A DNA stretch of 64,000 bases from Aquanectria penicillioides (GCA_003415625.1 PYIU01000010.1:992001-1056000); one strand, 5' to 3'. Shown: positions 35,215 through 47,629, counted from the first letter of the stretch. Notes: generated from the sequence alone by a model not told the origin. Program-made: numbers and translations.

Positions 35215-36737
35215 AATCTCGCTACTCTTTTGGTCGTTGTAGACGGGATTGCCCTACGATTTCCAGAACCCACATGTCCTCATACACAGCAACACGGAAA
35301 AATCTTCCAGGAGTATATGGAAGAAGTTAAATGGAGTCAGCAATTGGGGCGCAGGGGAATCGCGCAGGATGCCAGCAAGGCTTCGTTGGTGGCGTTGACA
35401 ACCTGCATTGCCAAGACCACACCTTTGTCCAGTTTCTCGTAAAGAAGCTCCACAATAGTAGGCATTCAGCTCGCCCAAGGCTGTCCTGAGCATGCATAGA
35501 GGAGTATGGAATACGAAATTTGGACTAATTTACAAGGATGACGGCCCAACAAGGCGTTTCCGTGTGTTAGAATATGCGTGCGCACTGGTTACGCTTTCGG
35601 GAGGGGCACAACCAGATACGGGTCATTGAGGCCAAGAAAAGCTTGAATGCCAAACGAAATGCAGAAAGCACTGCGAGTGCAGCATATTCAAAATTAACAA
35701 TTTGGGTAAACTTTCTCCATTCATACTATTTAATCTATGATAAACTCTGTAATTTCATGAAACGGGATTCGTCCATCGTCACAGTTTTCCTGTACGAAGC
35801 AAACGTAATAATTTTTCTAAATGGGTGTTGGGGGGTATACTACCCTATACCCCTCGCCCAGACACCCAAAAAGTCATGAATAGAGTTGATCATAAGTTTG
35901 TGATCCCTGCGTCGATGACCGGCAGCATAAACATAATGATTCCGCAATTTTTGAAAAGGAAAAGTGATTATTGCCTCGTGTTTGTGAAATACTCTACATC
36001 ACATAGTCTGTTAGCTCCGTCTAGGAATGGAATGGTATCAAAGAAATATTCCGATGTTGTAACTGAAGAGCAACTCTCCAAGCAATCCTAATGAATATAA
36101 TCAATTTTCCTGTACAATCTGGCTTTGAACTGTACATAATAGTAGGGCAGGCCGATATACCGTTAGGCAAGAGATATGTGCTCAGGACTACAGTCATTAA
36201 AATTATTGAGGACAACATTTGCCAATATTAAACCTTCCGCGCTGTTACTTAATAAGGGTAGCGATAATGTACGAAACCTGATAGGCATATTTCCTTGTTC
36301 CATTACTTTACAGCATTTTTTATTCCGTAATTGGGTTTCCTAGCTCTTGAGTTATGGCTTGGAAAAAGTGCCATTCTTGCATGCAGTTGTTATTGTATTG
36401 GTTGAACATAACCACTATGGCAGAAACAATGAAAGTCTTCCAGACTTGAGAAAGTATTTTAAACATTTATCCATTTTAGTATTATTGTCTTAAATTTATT
36501 GGTACAGCTTGTGTGAAGAATAGAAGGGTAGCCAGGTAAATGCGCCCCGGTCTACAAGCACCCAGGGGGGGAATATGTAAAAAAGAAGAAGAAAAATATA
36601 CGACCAACTCCTGTCATCCAACACAATGTGTTATTGCGTCATCATGGTTCCCCGAGCTACTGGGTGCAGTAAATTTTGAAAAGAAAAAAAAACGCAGAAA
36701 ATATGTACACGCTCAGCTCCTTTTTGACAGGGCGCGT
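35215..36737. other. AT-rich intergenic region
   Basis: About 1.5 kb without a supported gene. 35650-36530 is clearly richer in A+T than its neighbours. I could not find a transposon domain or terminal repeats in it. Confidence 0.45.
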
Positions 36738-37766
36738 TTACTTCTGGAAGCGCTTGGCGAGAACGCCACCGTGGATGCCACCGTACATCCTAGCCTTGAG
36801 GGCAGGGAAGTTGGTGTTGTCAATGATGCGCTGGGTAAGGTTGAAGAGCTCCTCGGCGGTGGCGGGGGTGCCCACGTTGGTCCAGCCGAGCTCGAAGGGA
36901 AGCTTCTCCTCCTCTGTTTAAAGAGCGTTAGCAAATATATTACTGAGAGATGGAACTGTCGAGTTTCTTACCAAACATCATCCTCACACGGTCGGTGGGG
37001 ACCTCGCCGGTGGTTCGGTTGCCGAGAGCCAGGATGTAAGCAGCAGTCTCACCCAGGCTGATCATCTCACTGTTGGCAGTGAGGTTGAAAGAGGGGTTGG
37101 TCTTTTGAGAGTTGATGACACGGCCCATGCGGGCAGCAGCAGCGGCCTTCAGATCAATAACGTCGCTGGTGAAGAAGGTGAGGGTCTCGTCGTAGATGGA
37201 CTGGTTAAAGACCTGAGAGTCATCCCAGTAGGCATCGGCACGGCTGCAATGATTTCAAAGTCAGCAAAGATGGTCCTCGGGGTTGGATGAGTGCTGCATT
37301 GGGCACATACCTCAAGCTGCCGTCGTGCTCCAGGATGTTGTGGCGGTTAAGGTGGTCCAGGTTGAACCAGGTGGCGTTGGGGAGAGGGTTGGTGGTCAGG
37401 GCAGGGTCGAACATGATGTCGGCAAAGTCCTCGCCCAGGTTGAGGCCGTTCTTCATGGCGTGGCGGGTGGCATTTCGGTCAATGTTCTTGCCGTCACGGG
37501 GGAGGAAGCCGTGGTTGGCAAGGACGTTGAGCATGGGGCAGGGGCTTCGGGCTGTTGAATCCTGTTAGCTCTTGGGATCTTCGCTAAGAAACTCCGCATT
37601 GCTTGCTCGTACCCTCGCCCTCCTTGGCGGGCATGTAGTCACCCTCAGTGAGCATGTGAGTAGGAATAGGCGGGTGGCCCTTGCAGGGAGCAGGACGGTC
37701 GCCGTGACGGGAGGCAGCAACGCTGCTGGCGGCTCCGAGAGCAAGGACAATGAGACTGGCGTGCAT
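36738..37766 (-). CDS. short-type unspecific peroxygenase / chloroperoxidase-like heme-thiolate enzyme
   Basis: Secreted heme-thiolate peroxygenase, 280 residues. Minus-strand exons: 37766-37613, 37551-37311, 37243-36972 and 36913-36738, all phases consistent. Signal peptide MHASLIVLALGAASSVAAS. The heme ligand is Cys56 in SPCPMLN; the acid-base motif is Glu126-His127-Asp128 (EHD), the form found in short peroxygenases rather than the EGD of long ones. Further family parts: GLNLGEDFADIMFDPAL, ADAYWDD and the C-terminal GGIHGGV. Known chemistry of the family is H2O2-dependent oxyfunctionalisation; the substrate here is unknown. The frame is intact. It has its own promoter with a TATA-like box. 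Confidence 0.92.
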
Positions 37767-37899
37767 CTTGACGGTGGTTGATGCTATTCCCGAAGAGTCT
37801 TTGGAGGATTTGTTTCGAGTGCTGCAGGTTGCTCCGTGTGTCTTGAGGATTGTCTGAGTTGACTGGAGATCAACCTTCTTAGCTCGAATGGCGAAAGGG

Positions 37900-37938
37900 T
37901 TATATATTAATCGAATCCACTGAATCCACTGAATCCGC
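37900..37938 (-). promoter_or_regulatory. TATA-like box and 9-bp repeats, peroxygenase promoter
   Basis: ttatatatta at 37900-37909, about 135 bp upstream of the start, next to about three copies of gaatccact (37912-37938) that could bind a regulator or be a chance minisatellite. Confidence 0.45.
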
Positions 37939-38622
37939 TTTACATGGTTTGAGTTGTTAGTATACTAGCCCTCCTCGTCGTGAAGAAGCATAGAAAGAGT
38001 TGGGATGGTCTGCAAACGAACGCCCCCACAGATGCAGGGGCCTTGCCACAGGACACCAACCAAACCGGGCCAATTCGTAAGGTGGAGGAACCCCACTGCC
38101 TTAAATTAGAGTGCTATGTGCCTAGGTCAGCTTTTAGGTCATCCTGCGATCCTTCAGGATCTTCAGACACTTACCTTGCCGTCTAGATTTTTATATCATG
38201 GAAAGAGAGCGATCTCCTGCAAGGTCCCAAGGCGGCGGCCGGGCGAAGCCTTATCGGACCCACTGCATGTCCTTTTGAAATTGGACGAACCAGCCAGAGA
38301 GGAATCAACTTCCCAGGAGGCTAAAACGTGAGCATTTGGTAGGCTAGATGTTCGTGAGGCTCAAAGCGATACCGAGCATTCTTGGCTTGGCCATTCATTC
38401 TTGGCTGGGTTCTCGTATATAATGCCACTTCGACAGCGGCACGTTGGTAGTAGCCGTTGATCCAGGAGGATTGAGATGATTTTCGCAACCACATGCAGCA
38501 GTGCCACAGGAGACACAGGGCATGCTTGAACGCAACCTTGACTGCCGGATAGGCAGAGTATTATTGGAGAGGTTGTTCATTGTCTTTTGGTATTGTATGT
38601 GTATGCATGTGTGTACGGTATG

Positions 38623-38624
<2 letters not shown>

Positions 38625-38653
<29 letters not shown>
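38625..38653. repeat. TG microsatellite
   Basis: About 14 TG dinucleotides in a row, inside a wider TG/TATG-rich stretch. Confidence 0.95.
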
Positions 38654-39853
38654 CTATACGTGTGTATGCGGGCTGCTATCTGCGCATATGACGTTGGATA
38701 TGAGATAATACAGCCCTGTCGTATGGCTTCAGTTACCGGTTGGGAATAGTGCCACTGTCCAGTAGTTCTAGAATTACTATGGGACTTCCGAATCTAGGCG
38801 ATCTCCCTAGCCCTTTAAGGAAAATGGCTAAGCCCTGTCAGAAACTTACGTGGGCTGCTCCATTCTTGACAGCTCATTTGGTTAGGGTCGCCGGTTCAAA
38901 AGCTTGTTATTTCGCATCGCCACCGGCTGAAGAGGCGAAAATGGATTTCGGATACAGGGTCGCATCTGTTCCAACATACGATGCAGTGCACGCTATCAAG
39001 TGTAGAAGGCGAGATTGAAAGTTAAAATGCGAATCAAAGGACGATTCAACGTCCCCGTGAAGCCTATCTGTCGTCTGGTTCTGCTCAATTCATCCCATCT
39101 TTCAGGTTTCTGCAGCCAAGAGCCTAACGTCGTGCCATTTTCGGCAATCTCCCGCAGCTGCCATCTGAAACAATCCCCTACAGCAACGGGTCCTGATTTT
39201 ACGGCAGCAATACGAGGCTTGATGATGAAATTCTCTCGGCGCGATCCTTCGTTCCTTTAGATTGGAAGAGAGATGTCGCTAAGCCCCCCGCCCCCTTGGC
39301 CCCCACCAGTGACGGCAGGAGTCTTGTTTGGCCTGCCCGTCTTCCACCAATAAAGGCGAGGCTTTTCCCAATCATACACGTTTTTTTCCATAGGGCATCG
39401 TTTATTACATCAATTCCGCGCATTCCCGGCAAGTCCAGAGGCCTGGGTATACAGAAGGTACTATAACTTGGGGATTTATGCTGCTTAGAAGAGTCAATTG
39501 ATGGAGAAAGTAGTCCATTGCAATTATTCGATGCCATGCATAGTTCGCTTGTGAGAGACGGCATACACGCTTGCAAGGGCAACTCAGCGGCCGGCTACCG
39601 GTAGGTCTCTCATTCGGTTTGGCTATAAGGTTAACACAACGGCACAGGGCTAAATCTGGAGAGACTGAGCCAGTGCCGACCGGTTTGGCAGATATAGATG
39701 GTGAGATTAGCGGCGCACCCATGTTCATGGAGGATCTGGCTGTCTGTACGCCACCGGTATTACAGGCATGCTGTAGCCTGTATGCTTGGGCTGTATACAT
39801 AGTACGGCATCAGCATTATCCAGTCCCTGCAGGTAGGCTGTGGGGCGTACAGT

Positions 39854-39999
39854 ACATAGCCTCGCCTTTGCTGAAACCTTGGTGAGCGGTTAGCAGACCG
39901 AGCGACATAGCCTCGCCGGCCCTGGATCCTTGCCTTGGGCGACACCGACACCCGAGAGCGATACCGTGCCTGGCATAGCCTCGCCATTGCCGAAACCTG
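39854..39999. repeat. three dispersed copies of a catagcctcgcc element
   Basis: Copies at 39854-39880, 39905-39917 and 39974-39999. The outer two share a longer match, continuing into ttgc.gaaacct. Spacing is about 51 and 69 bp. Role unknown. Confidence 0.7.
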
Positions 40000-40615
40000 A
40001 GTCCTTAAAGGAATCTTCACAGGTCACAGACCGGGCGAGAAAGATCCTTGCGGCATGATGTGGGCGACCCTGGGAGTGGGGACTGATGTTGGAATGCCTC
40101 CTCGTGCGACGCGAATAGCTACCTATTGGTCAACACTGCGGTCGAGAGGAGACGGAGAGATGCAGGGGACACACAGGGGACTCGCTGAGGGGGAGACGCC
40201 GAGAAGATCAGCCAAAGCCGCTGGCAAGATGCTGGAGACGCACGTCCCGTCCTGCGCTGGCGGCTGCGCCTCACACGATCCGAAACAACGGAGGCAGAGC
40301 ACGCGTGAGTCGAGCCGTTTCTCCGCTTCAGGCCTAAGTCCAGTCCCGATCGACTGCGCTATCTCGACATCGGGTTTCGCGTGACCTTCCCAATCGGGCT
40401 CTACGTCGCGCTCGCATTGTTCAGCAGCGCTCACACATGTCACAGCTCCAGGCGGCAATGCGCTATATAAACAAAGGCTTCACTATTTCACCACGCTGTA
40501 TCGATAAAAGCCAGGGAAGCATCAACCATAGACATCAAAGACGCAGAATCAAGCAAAGAAGCAACCAAAGAACAACAACCCTTTTTTTTTTGTTTTCATC
40601 ACAAAGCGCTGAAGC

Positions 40616-41545
40616 ATGGCCATTTTCAGCAGAAACAAGTCGGCTTCGTCCTCCACCGACGAAAAGGACGCCAAAGACAGCCAGGGTCTCGAGAAAACTA
40701 CGTCATGGCACTCCGAGTATGATGCTCCACCCGCCTACGATGATGCCGTCGACGGCGAGGCTGCCCCCAGCTACCATGACAGCACCTCTGGTGCCGCAAG
40801 CAGCAGCTCTGCGATCCCAAGAACCTTTGTTCCCACCAGCCAGCTCCAGATCCAGGCCATCGGCTACACCTTCGACCAGGCCCTGATCGGCGCCACCTTT
40901 GAGAACATCTCCGTCTACCGCGTAGACACCGGCGAGGAGGAGTACATGTCGCTCCGCCTCAAGCGCAGCTCCAACTCGTGCTCCCTCGTGCGCAGCTCCG
41001 ATGTGAATCGCACGCCTCTGATCTCAACCATCTACCGCTGGGGCCCCATGAGACCTCCCAGGATGAGGATCCTCCCTGCCAACACGTCCGAGACGTTCGA
41101 GACCGCCATCAACAACGACAAGGCCCAGTGCGAGCTAGTTGAAGTCAAAAGCCGTTCCTTGATCTCCCGCGCCCAGAGGATGGACACGCGCTTCGGCAAG
41201 TTCGAGTGGCGCTACGGCAGCGCCGCCGAGCGACACGAGGCCTACGGCGCAAACTCGCTCCTCATCTTGGAAAGGACCGACGTCCCTTCGTCGCCGGGCG
41301 GCAAGCCGGGCAAGAACCGCGTCCGCGTTGCACAGCTCGTGCGCAACGACCAGTACCGCACCCCCGGAACCACCAAGAACATGGGTGGCAACGGCGGCAG
41401 GCTGATGATGAACCTGGGCATGTGGTCAGAGGACAAGAGGGCCACCATCCAGGAGGTCGAGGCCTACGTCGTGGCGGGCTGTATCTGTATGCTGAAGAGG
41501 GAGGCGGACCGCTTCCGAGACAACTCGATTGCTGCTGTTTCTTAG
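40616..41545 (+). CDS. PPxY-containing protein, possible tubby/LURP-like fold
   Basis: A single-exon protein of 309 residues. The N-terminal 65 residues are polar and disordered and carry PPAYDD (a PPxY motif, the usual ligand of WW domains) and a related APSYHD. The rest has a repeating beta pattern: VYRVDTGEEEYMSLRLKRSS, then a Trp-Gly-Pro-Met-Arg-Pro-Pro segment, FGKFEWRYGS and SLLILERTD, and it ends in a helix. This looks to me like the tubby/LURP-one type of beta-barrel common in fungal hypothetical proteins, but that is a weak call. A C/A-rich leader and a T-run lie just upstream of the start. PPxY proteins are often recruited by Rsp5/NEDD4 ubiquitin ligases. Confidence 0.7.
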   Translation: MAIFSRNKSASSSTDEKDAKDSQGLEKTTSWHSEYDAPPAYDDAVDGEAAPSYHDSTSGAASSSSAIPRTFVPTSQLQIQAIGYTFDQALIGATFENISVYRVDTGEEEYMSLRLKRSSNSCSLVRSSDVNRTPLISTIYRWGPMRPPRMRILPANTSETFETAINNDKAQCELVEVKSRSLISRAQRMDTRFGKFEWRYGSAAERHEAYGANSLLILERTDVPSSPGGKPGKNRVRVAQLVRNDQYRTPGTTKNMGGNGGRLMMNLGMWSEDKRATIQEVEAYVVAGCICMLKREADRFRDNSIAAVS

Positions 41546-43056
41546 GAGTGTTGGCTGAATATCATACCCATGCATGTATTTACTAGTCTACGATTGCTAA
41601 TATTATCACGAATGCGACTTGTGTCCCAGATTTCTAACTGGGTTATCATGCGACTCTTCTCAAGTTGGCTTACGTCACGGGCTGGTCCTAGAGACTTTTT
41701 CCTTGTAGAGATCATTATTGAAAGTGCCAGCTGGTGTCTGTTCCATACTCACACCCATGATGCTTTTAAACTTCTTCATCTGGTGGAGTGGGATGGATCC
41801 GTAGATCCTTGTCTGATCACTAGCTGTTCAACGAAAAAGCTCCCAACAAACCAAATCAATTAGGAAGGTGCCACGATAACGGTACCTTACATCAGAACTT
41901 CTGCATCGGAGCCGAAATGGTTCGCATACGCTATTTGGTCAGTTGATGGGAACACGTGCAAAGCACATGTGCCAAGGAGGTATAGGGTAAACTACCGCAC
42001 TCGAGGCCTCTACCTCGAGGTTGTTGTGACCAGTTAAATCAAGTGGGTTGATTAATGGCTTTGACAATAAAATGAATCATTATATGAAGTGGAAATAATA
42101 TTTGCCCCAAGAGCTGTGCTGGATATATTGTTTAAACTGACGAAACACGTATTATCTCAAAACGCAACGAACCAAGTGATGAAAATTCTTTGCGGATTTC
42201 CAACTTCTGTATCGTCCCGTTTGTCTCCGTTTGTCTAGCTGTCACACCTAGGTCCAAACTGCCCTGCACCACCTACTGACCATCAAGTTGCTACACCCAA
42301 GGAATTGTCGCGAACTGCAACATGACCCAAAGGGCAGTTGGGCGGTCGCACATGGCAGAATCTGACATGGAAAGGTCGTCATTGTAATGTCAAGAGATCC
42401 TATAGAGCCCTGGTGAACAAATCTACAAGGCAATTCAAAAGGGGGGAAGGGCTGGCGTAAGCTCTTTCGCTTAACGCGAATTTACTTCTTTTTTATTTGC
42501 CAGATGTATCTTGAACAAATTCCTCAATTTGATATAATATCATGGAATGTGGAGTCGCTACGGAGTTTACGGAATTTACCATGTTACCCGCCTGACCAGA
42601 GAAATCCTCCTGATCGCTACGGCCGAACGGGATTGCACAGACCTTTGACGGGTTCAACGGTATTCAACGGTCATTCGGATCTCGATCAATCAGGTCAAAG
42701 AAGAGGAGAGCAATCCTGGGATTATACAGACTCAAAAGTTCAAGGATTTAGCCGCTCAGACCAACCCAAAGAAAGGCTGACCCTTGTGCCGGAGCAGGGT
42801 CTGTCCCTTGCAGAAGCTCCCCCAACATCAGCCCTAGCACTGCCAACCCGCAGCATAATGAAGGACTGGAGAAAGCAAGGCTGAAGATCCGAGCGTCCCG
42901 AGATCCTCTTGTGTCTCGGAACCGTCCCCTCTGAAATTGACCTTGGCGTCTCTATCAAAACAACCACTCACCTGGCGTCGTTGCCGACCGTGTCCCGTGC
43001 AGGTATAGATCCTTGTTTCGGGATTCTGATTTTGGTGAAGCCGAATCTCCACTGCC
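41546..43056. other. intergenic, no gene recognised
   Basis: About 1.5 kb. Contains a small hairpin with ctcgagg/cctcgag arms at 42000-42019 and a 10-bp palindrome gcacatgtgc near 41963. An open frame at 42504-42884 has no family features. Confidence 0.4.
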
Positions 43057-45053
43057 ATGGCCAACTCGAGCGGGCCCAAATTATCTACTCCTTTGCTTAA
43101 AACGTGCAAGACATGCATTGATTTGAAAATCCGCTGCGAGAAATCTCAGGATTCTGGACTGTGCGACAGGTGCTTGCGCCTTGGGAAGCCATGCGTCTTC
43201 AACCCGGCTCGTCGCCGCCCAAAGGTCCGTCGGCAGAGGTGAGATGCACGCTCTAGCAATCGTCATCTCATTGCTAATAGATGGTTACTAGACCTGGGGA
43301 CGAACGTGTAGGAAGGCTAACGCCTGGGAGAGTCTCTGAATCGCCGTCAAACTCCAGTGTCTCAACTTCGGCCCTATTTTCGAACATTGAAAGATCTGGC
43401 TATGATATTCACAAAGATATCTCGTTTGACCCTTTCGAGTTGAACGTTGTATCACTGCAAGATGGCCAGGTTCTCATTGATGATTTTAGGGTGAGAATGA
43501 CACCATATTTTCCATTCGTAGTTTTCCCTCACGATGTGTCCATTGAGGAGCTAAACGCCAAACGACCTTGTGCCTGTCTGGCTGCATTGGCGGCTTCTTC
43601 CTACGCAGAACCACGTACTCAAGAACTATTTAGCACTCTTTTCAATCAAGTAGTTTCTGCAAGAATGGCAAGTGGCGAAGTTGAAGATGTAGATCTGTTG
43701 CAAGGACTTTTGATAAACGTGGCGTGGTATGCAACATTCGTCTCAGAGTTGTCAACATTGCTAACGCATTTTCAGGGCACACTACCAGCCACGGCCCAAG
43801 AGATATACGCAAAAACTTCACCTTGCCACTAGCATCGTGAGCGACTTGCGACTGGATAGACCGCGCCGCCCGAAACTATGGGCTGTTGATGGCGGAAGGG
43901 CGAGGAATGAGCCAGACTGGGGCCCAGATGAGATGAGGGCGCTGGCTGGAGCGTACTACCTTTCTTCAAGGTAAGAAGAGCAAGACAGAGAGTTAAGAGC
44001 ATTCCATTGACCTATTTTGTAGCTCTTCTGTGGTGCTTCAAAAGTCCCGAAACTTTTCCTACACGCCTTATATTTCCAGGTGCTGCGAGCACCTTGGGCA
44101 ATTAAATCAATACCCAACCGATAAATGCCTTGCTTACATTATCCAACTTCAGGCGCTCATTGAGAAAGTGGAAGATATCGTAACCAGGACATCCTCCTTG
44201 GACGATGCCGCACAATTCACATCAGAATGTGAGCATGTGGCTCAGGAGGTTGCTAGCATCAAGTTCGCCTTCCCATTTCCACTAAATGAAAGTCGTGAGT
44301 TTCTCTCCCAAAGTCACATCTGTTTCTTGCCAAATTCCTGACATCCTCTCAGCACCACTCCTCTTGCATCTGCACCTGCTAGAGCTTCTCCTCAGTCAAT
44401 CGTCTCCACAGGGAACTCCATTTGGGCTTGACAAGTTCATAAAACGACCCGATCAGCCTAGACATGAAGAAGACCAAATCGGTTGGCTTTCCGCTAGCAT
44501 GTCGGCCGCTAGTTCTCTGGTCAGCGGGATACTGCTTCTTCCACCAGGCGGAGAGGCTGCAATGACAAACATAGGGTGGATCATGATCTACTGTGGTATG
44601 TCGCTGGCAGTCCGACTGGACCTTCTCGCTGCCAGAGGCAGCATATCGGGGATAAGCCAGCAAATGCGGCGATTCTTGGACATGCCTCATGTTCTTCGGC
44701 AGATTGTTCTCCGGCTAGAGTCAGCTGCGATTACAAACAGTGGCAGCATGGATCAAACCAGCCGTCCGTTCCAGGGCTTAGCTGATCGTGCAAGTCGGCT
44801 TGAGGAGTGGTACCTCGGTCAAGTTGATCTCCAGACTGCCAAACTGATAGCTGTGGAAAATTCGCCGGCGGATAATCCAGCCGCAACAGCGATCGGCGTC
44901 GACGGCATCCCCAACGGTAATTCAGCGGCCTATCAAAACATATGGCCCGAAAGCTCTAATTGGTACTACGGACAAGAAATAGACATTAGCAGCTTCCTTT
45001 TTACGGATCCTCTTGATTTGTCAGGGAGCTTCCAGATCGGAGAATACTCCTAA
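43057..45053 (+). CDS. Zn2Cys6 transcription factor
   Basis: A 594-residue regulator. Exons: 43057-43238, 43292-43726, 43776-43970, 44023-44294 and 44353-45053; phases agree throughout. The zinc cluster is Cys17, 20, 27, 36, 39 and 46 (CxxCx6Cx8CxxCx6C). The middle region has the expected YFPFVVFP start, LLINVAW, and after a splice AHYQPRPKRY, LHLATSIVSDLRLDRP. Later exons are helical and end in FLFTDPLDLSG. No damage seen. Its nearest partner is the secreted beta-lactamase-fold gene downstream on the same strand; any control of it is unknown. Confidence 0.9.
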
Positions 45054-45136
45054 AGGCCGACGGATTGGACGGACCAATCACGGCCCACAAACATAAACAC
45101 CATGCGAATGTAAATACGGCATAGTCGGGTACGGGG

Positions 45137-45190
45137 CAGGATACGGGATAAGATACGGGATAAGATACGGAATAAGGATACAGGATATAC
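45137..45190. repeat. 12-bp minisatellite
   Basis: Unit gatacgggataa, about three good copies and a decayed fourth; related gatacggg words continue to about 45223. Confidence 0.85.
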
Positions 45191-45440
45191 ATTCAGTTAA
45201 ACACACGGAACAAGATACGGGATACTCTACAGAGAGCCTTTTTTGCCTGCTTATGGAATCAACTAACGTCATTCCTCGCCATTCACTTGTAATATTTACA
45301 TTGAAGGTTGCAAGACTGGCTCCTGTGCCTCGTTTAGGCATTAAAAGGCGTTCTGGGAGGGGGCGGAGTTCAGTCAATTAGATGACCCGGGGATCATCAT
45401 ATGCTGTTGACCGTAGTTTGAAGACAATGGAAGGCTTTTG

Positions 45441-45450
45441 GTATATAATA
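45441..45450 (+). promoter_or_regulatory. TATA box, beta-lactamase-fold gene
   Basis: gtatataata about 105 bp upstream of the start codon at 45553, followed by a C/A-rich leader. Confidence 0.55.
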
Positions 45451-45552
45451 CGTCGGTGCTGTTGGGTTTGATCCCCTGATCTATCTCATCGCCAACGCAT
45501 TTCATTCTTCAACTAGACAAATCTAATAAGTCTTCCCTGAGGCGACATTAAA

Positions 45553-47336
45553 ATGAAGTCATACTTGTTCTCCACGGCCTTTGTATGGCTTCTCACTGCA
45601 TTTCATATAACATGCCTTGCAGAGCGGACGGATAACAACATTGCTTATTCGGCATGCCCTCTTATTGGAGCGTATTACCCTCCACTAACTCTATCCAAAT
45701 CATCCAAGACTGCTGCCCAACTTGAGTCAACGTTCACCAAGGCCTTTGACGATCTCATCAAGAATGGCGGAAGCGATGACTACGGGCCCATCACGCCCAA
45801 CACGACTTCCTTTTCTGTGGTCCTTTTTGGCGGTGCCGAGTCACTTCGTGACGACCCAATCTTCTTTGAGTATCATTACACATCTCTCACAGATCAAGCA
45901 ACCAACTCAAATCTCACGTCAAGCACAAAGTTTCCTGTTGGCGACTTGACCATGGTTTTTACCGTGTACGCATGGCTTGTGAAGAATGGCGAAGAATGGG
46001 AGACGCCTATTACCCAGTTTCTGCCAGAGTTGGCTAGTATTGATGGGTTTCTCACTGTGCCATGGAAAGAAGTGACAATTGGATCATTGGCAGGCCAGAT
46101 GTCGGGTCTCCGCCGCGACTGTACGTGACAGTGTGCGAATTTGAAGGCTATGACTGACAAAATTTAGCCCGAGCATGCAATATTGGAGAGCCTTGTGAAT
46201 GGAAGAGTGAGTTTCGCATATCAGCAACCGTACCAACGAGACTAACCGTATATTAGCATTTGCGAAAGACTTTGCCAAGAAAGCGCCCTTATTTCTACCT
46301 GACACCACTCCTGTTGTCTCGTATGCTGCTTTTCAGCTTCTAGCATTTGCAATGCAGAGAGATGGTCACAAAAAAAAGCAAGATTGGAGTACAGTACTTG
46401 ACAAGACTGTGCTCAAGCCTTTGAACATGACCTCTAGTGGTGTTTTATCCCATAATAACACCAACATTTTTGCCGCCGATGGACTAAACATTTCTCAAAT
46501 TGGCGAACCAGGGTAAGTATTATTAAGATGCTATGCAAAAGCCTCTCACTCATTAAAACTATAGTGCCTTGTCGCTTGTCAGTTCGATCGAGGACCTCGC
46601 TCGGGCTGGCCACTCCATGCTATCATCGACACTGCTTTCACCAGCAATTACGCGCCGCTGGCTGCACCCAAATATGGACACATCCAACTTGCGCAACGGT
46701 GTCGGCCGCCCCTGGGAGGTTTACCGTGCTGGTTCAACTGCCATCTCTCCCGTCTTGGATGCGCTCACCAAGAGTGGCACAATTGGGAAATATGCTAGCT
46801 ACTTCGGCCTCACGCCTGACTTCAAGGCCGGCTTCGCAGTTTTGGCACATGACAGTACCGTCAAAGACGGCAAGCTTGATCTCAATGTGCACGCAGACAT
46901 CGTGAGCGAGTCTCTGGGCTACATGCAGGCATTCGCTGCCAAGGAACTGGCTCAGCGCTACGCTGGCGATTACGAGGCCACTGACAGTGTGGTTACTCTA
47001 AACATCACCAGTAATGGGCCAGGGCTGGAGGTGCGAAACATGGTATTCGACAAAGTGGACTTTAGGGCTGAGATGGCTAAGAAGCTCGGGATCGATATGA
47101 CCGACCTGGATTTCAGACTGTACCCAACGAATGTGCAGACCAAGTCCAAGCATCAGTTTGTCGCGGTATTCCAGGACAAGAGCGCTCGTATTGACATGGG
47201 CACACCGACTTGTATTACTTGGCAAGAAGTTGGTGCAGAGGCTGAGCTCAATGCTGTCTTTGATCTCGACGAGGACAGCAATGCAGTAGCGTTGGAGGTG
47301 TTCAGCGCCGGCAAGACCCTGGCACGAACAGTCTGA
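45553..47336 (+). CDS. secreted beta-lactamase-fold protein lacking the catalytic residues
   Basis: 544 residues in four exons: 45553-46120, 46168-46206, 46257-46512 and 46565-47336, phases consistent. An N-terminal signal peptide ends near CLAERT. The body follows the fungal beta-lactamase/transpeptidase-like family (serine hydrolases of class C type). In the position of the SxxK motif (family pattern IGSVSKVFT) this protein has VGDLTMVFT, so both Ser and Lys are replaced. The second motif, normally Tyr-x-Asn, reads SYAAFQLL, losing the Asn. A beta-rich C-terminal domain follows (ELAQRYAGDYEATDS). I infer a pseudoenzyme or binding protein. The frame is intact, so it appears selected, not decayed. 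Confidence 0.85.
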
Positions 47337-47629
47337 GGCTTCTCAAACATTTTAGTTGACTGTCATAGAGGGTTCTAATACTAAAAAGGTCATGGATGTC
47401 TTTTATAGCAATAAATTTCACCCTATATGGATGTCTAAATAGAGTCGTCAATGCTGAACAAATTGCTTGCTACCATCAGACTCAAAGAATTCATTTGACC
47501 GTTTATCAATAGTCATGTGTGCAAACTTTGACTTGGGATGTAGTTGACCATAGAAGTATTTACAAAAGTCAGATCATCTCACATAATAAACTCCTCGCGT
47601 GGTATCCTAATTATGCCTCCGTGTTGCTC

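Larger units (their letters stand above)
37767..40615. other. 2.8 kb gene-poor region
   Basis: No supported gene. Holds the peroxygenase promoter, a TG microsatellite, short dispersed repeats near 39854-39999 and a GC-richer stretch before 40616. Short frames lack family signals. Confidence 0.4.
45054..45552. other. intergenic with minisatellite and TATA box
   Basis: Contains a 12-bp minisatellite and the promoter of the beta-lactamase-fold gene, both listed separately. Confidence 0.5.

Noticed and set aside
35215..36737. Transposon in the AT-rich region
   Set aside because: No transposase or reverse-transcriptase motif, and no terminal repeats found.
42504..42884. 126-codon open frame
   Set aside because: No family features and no promoter; composition is not convincing.
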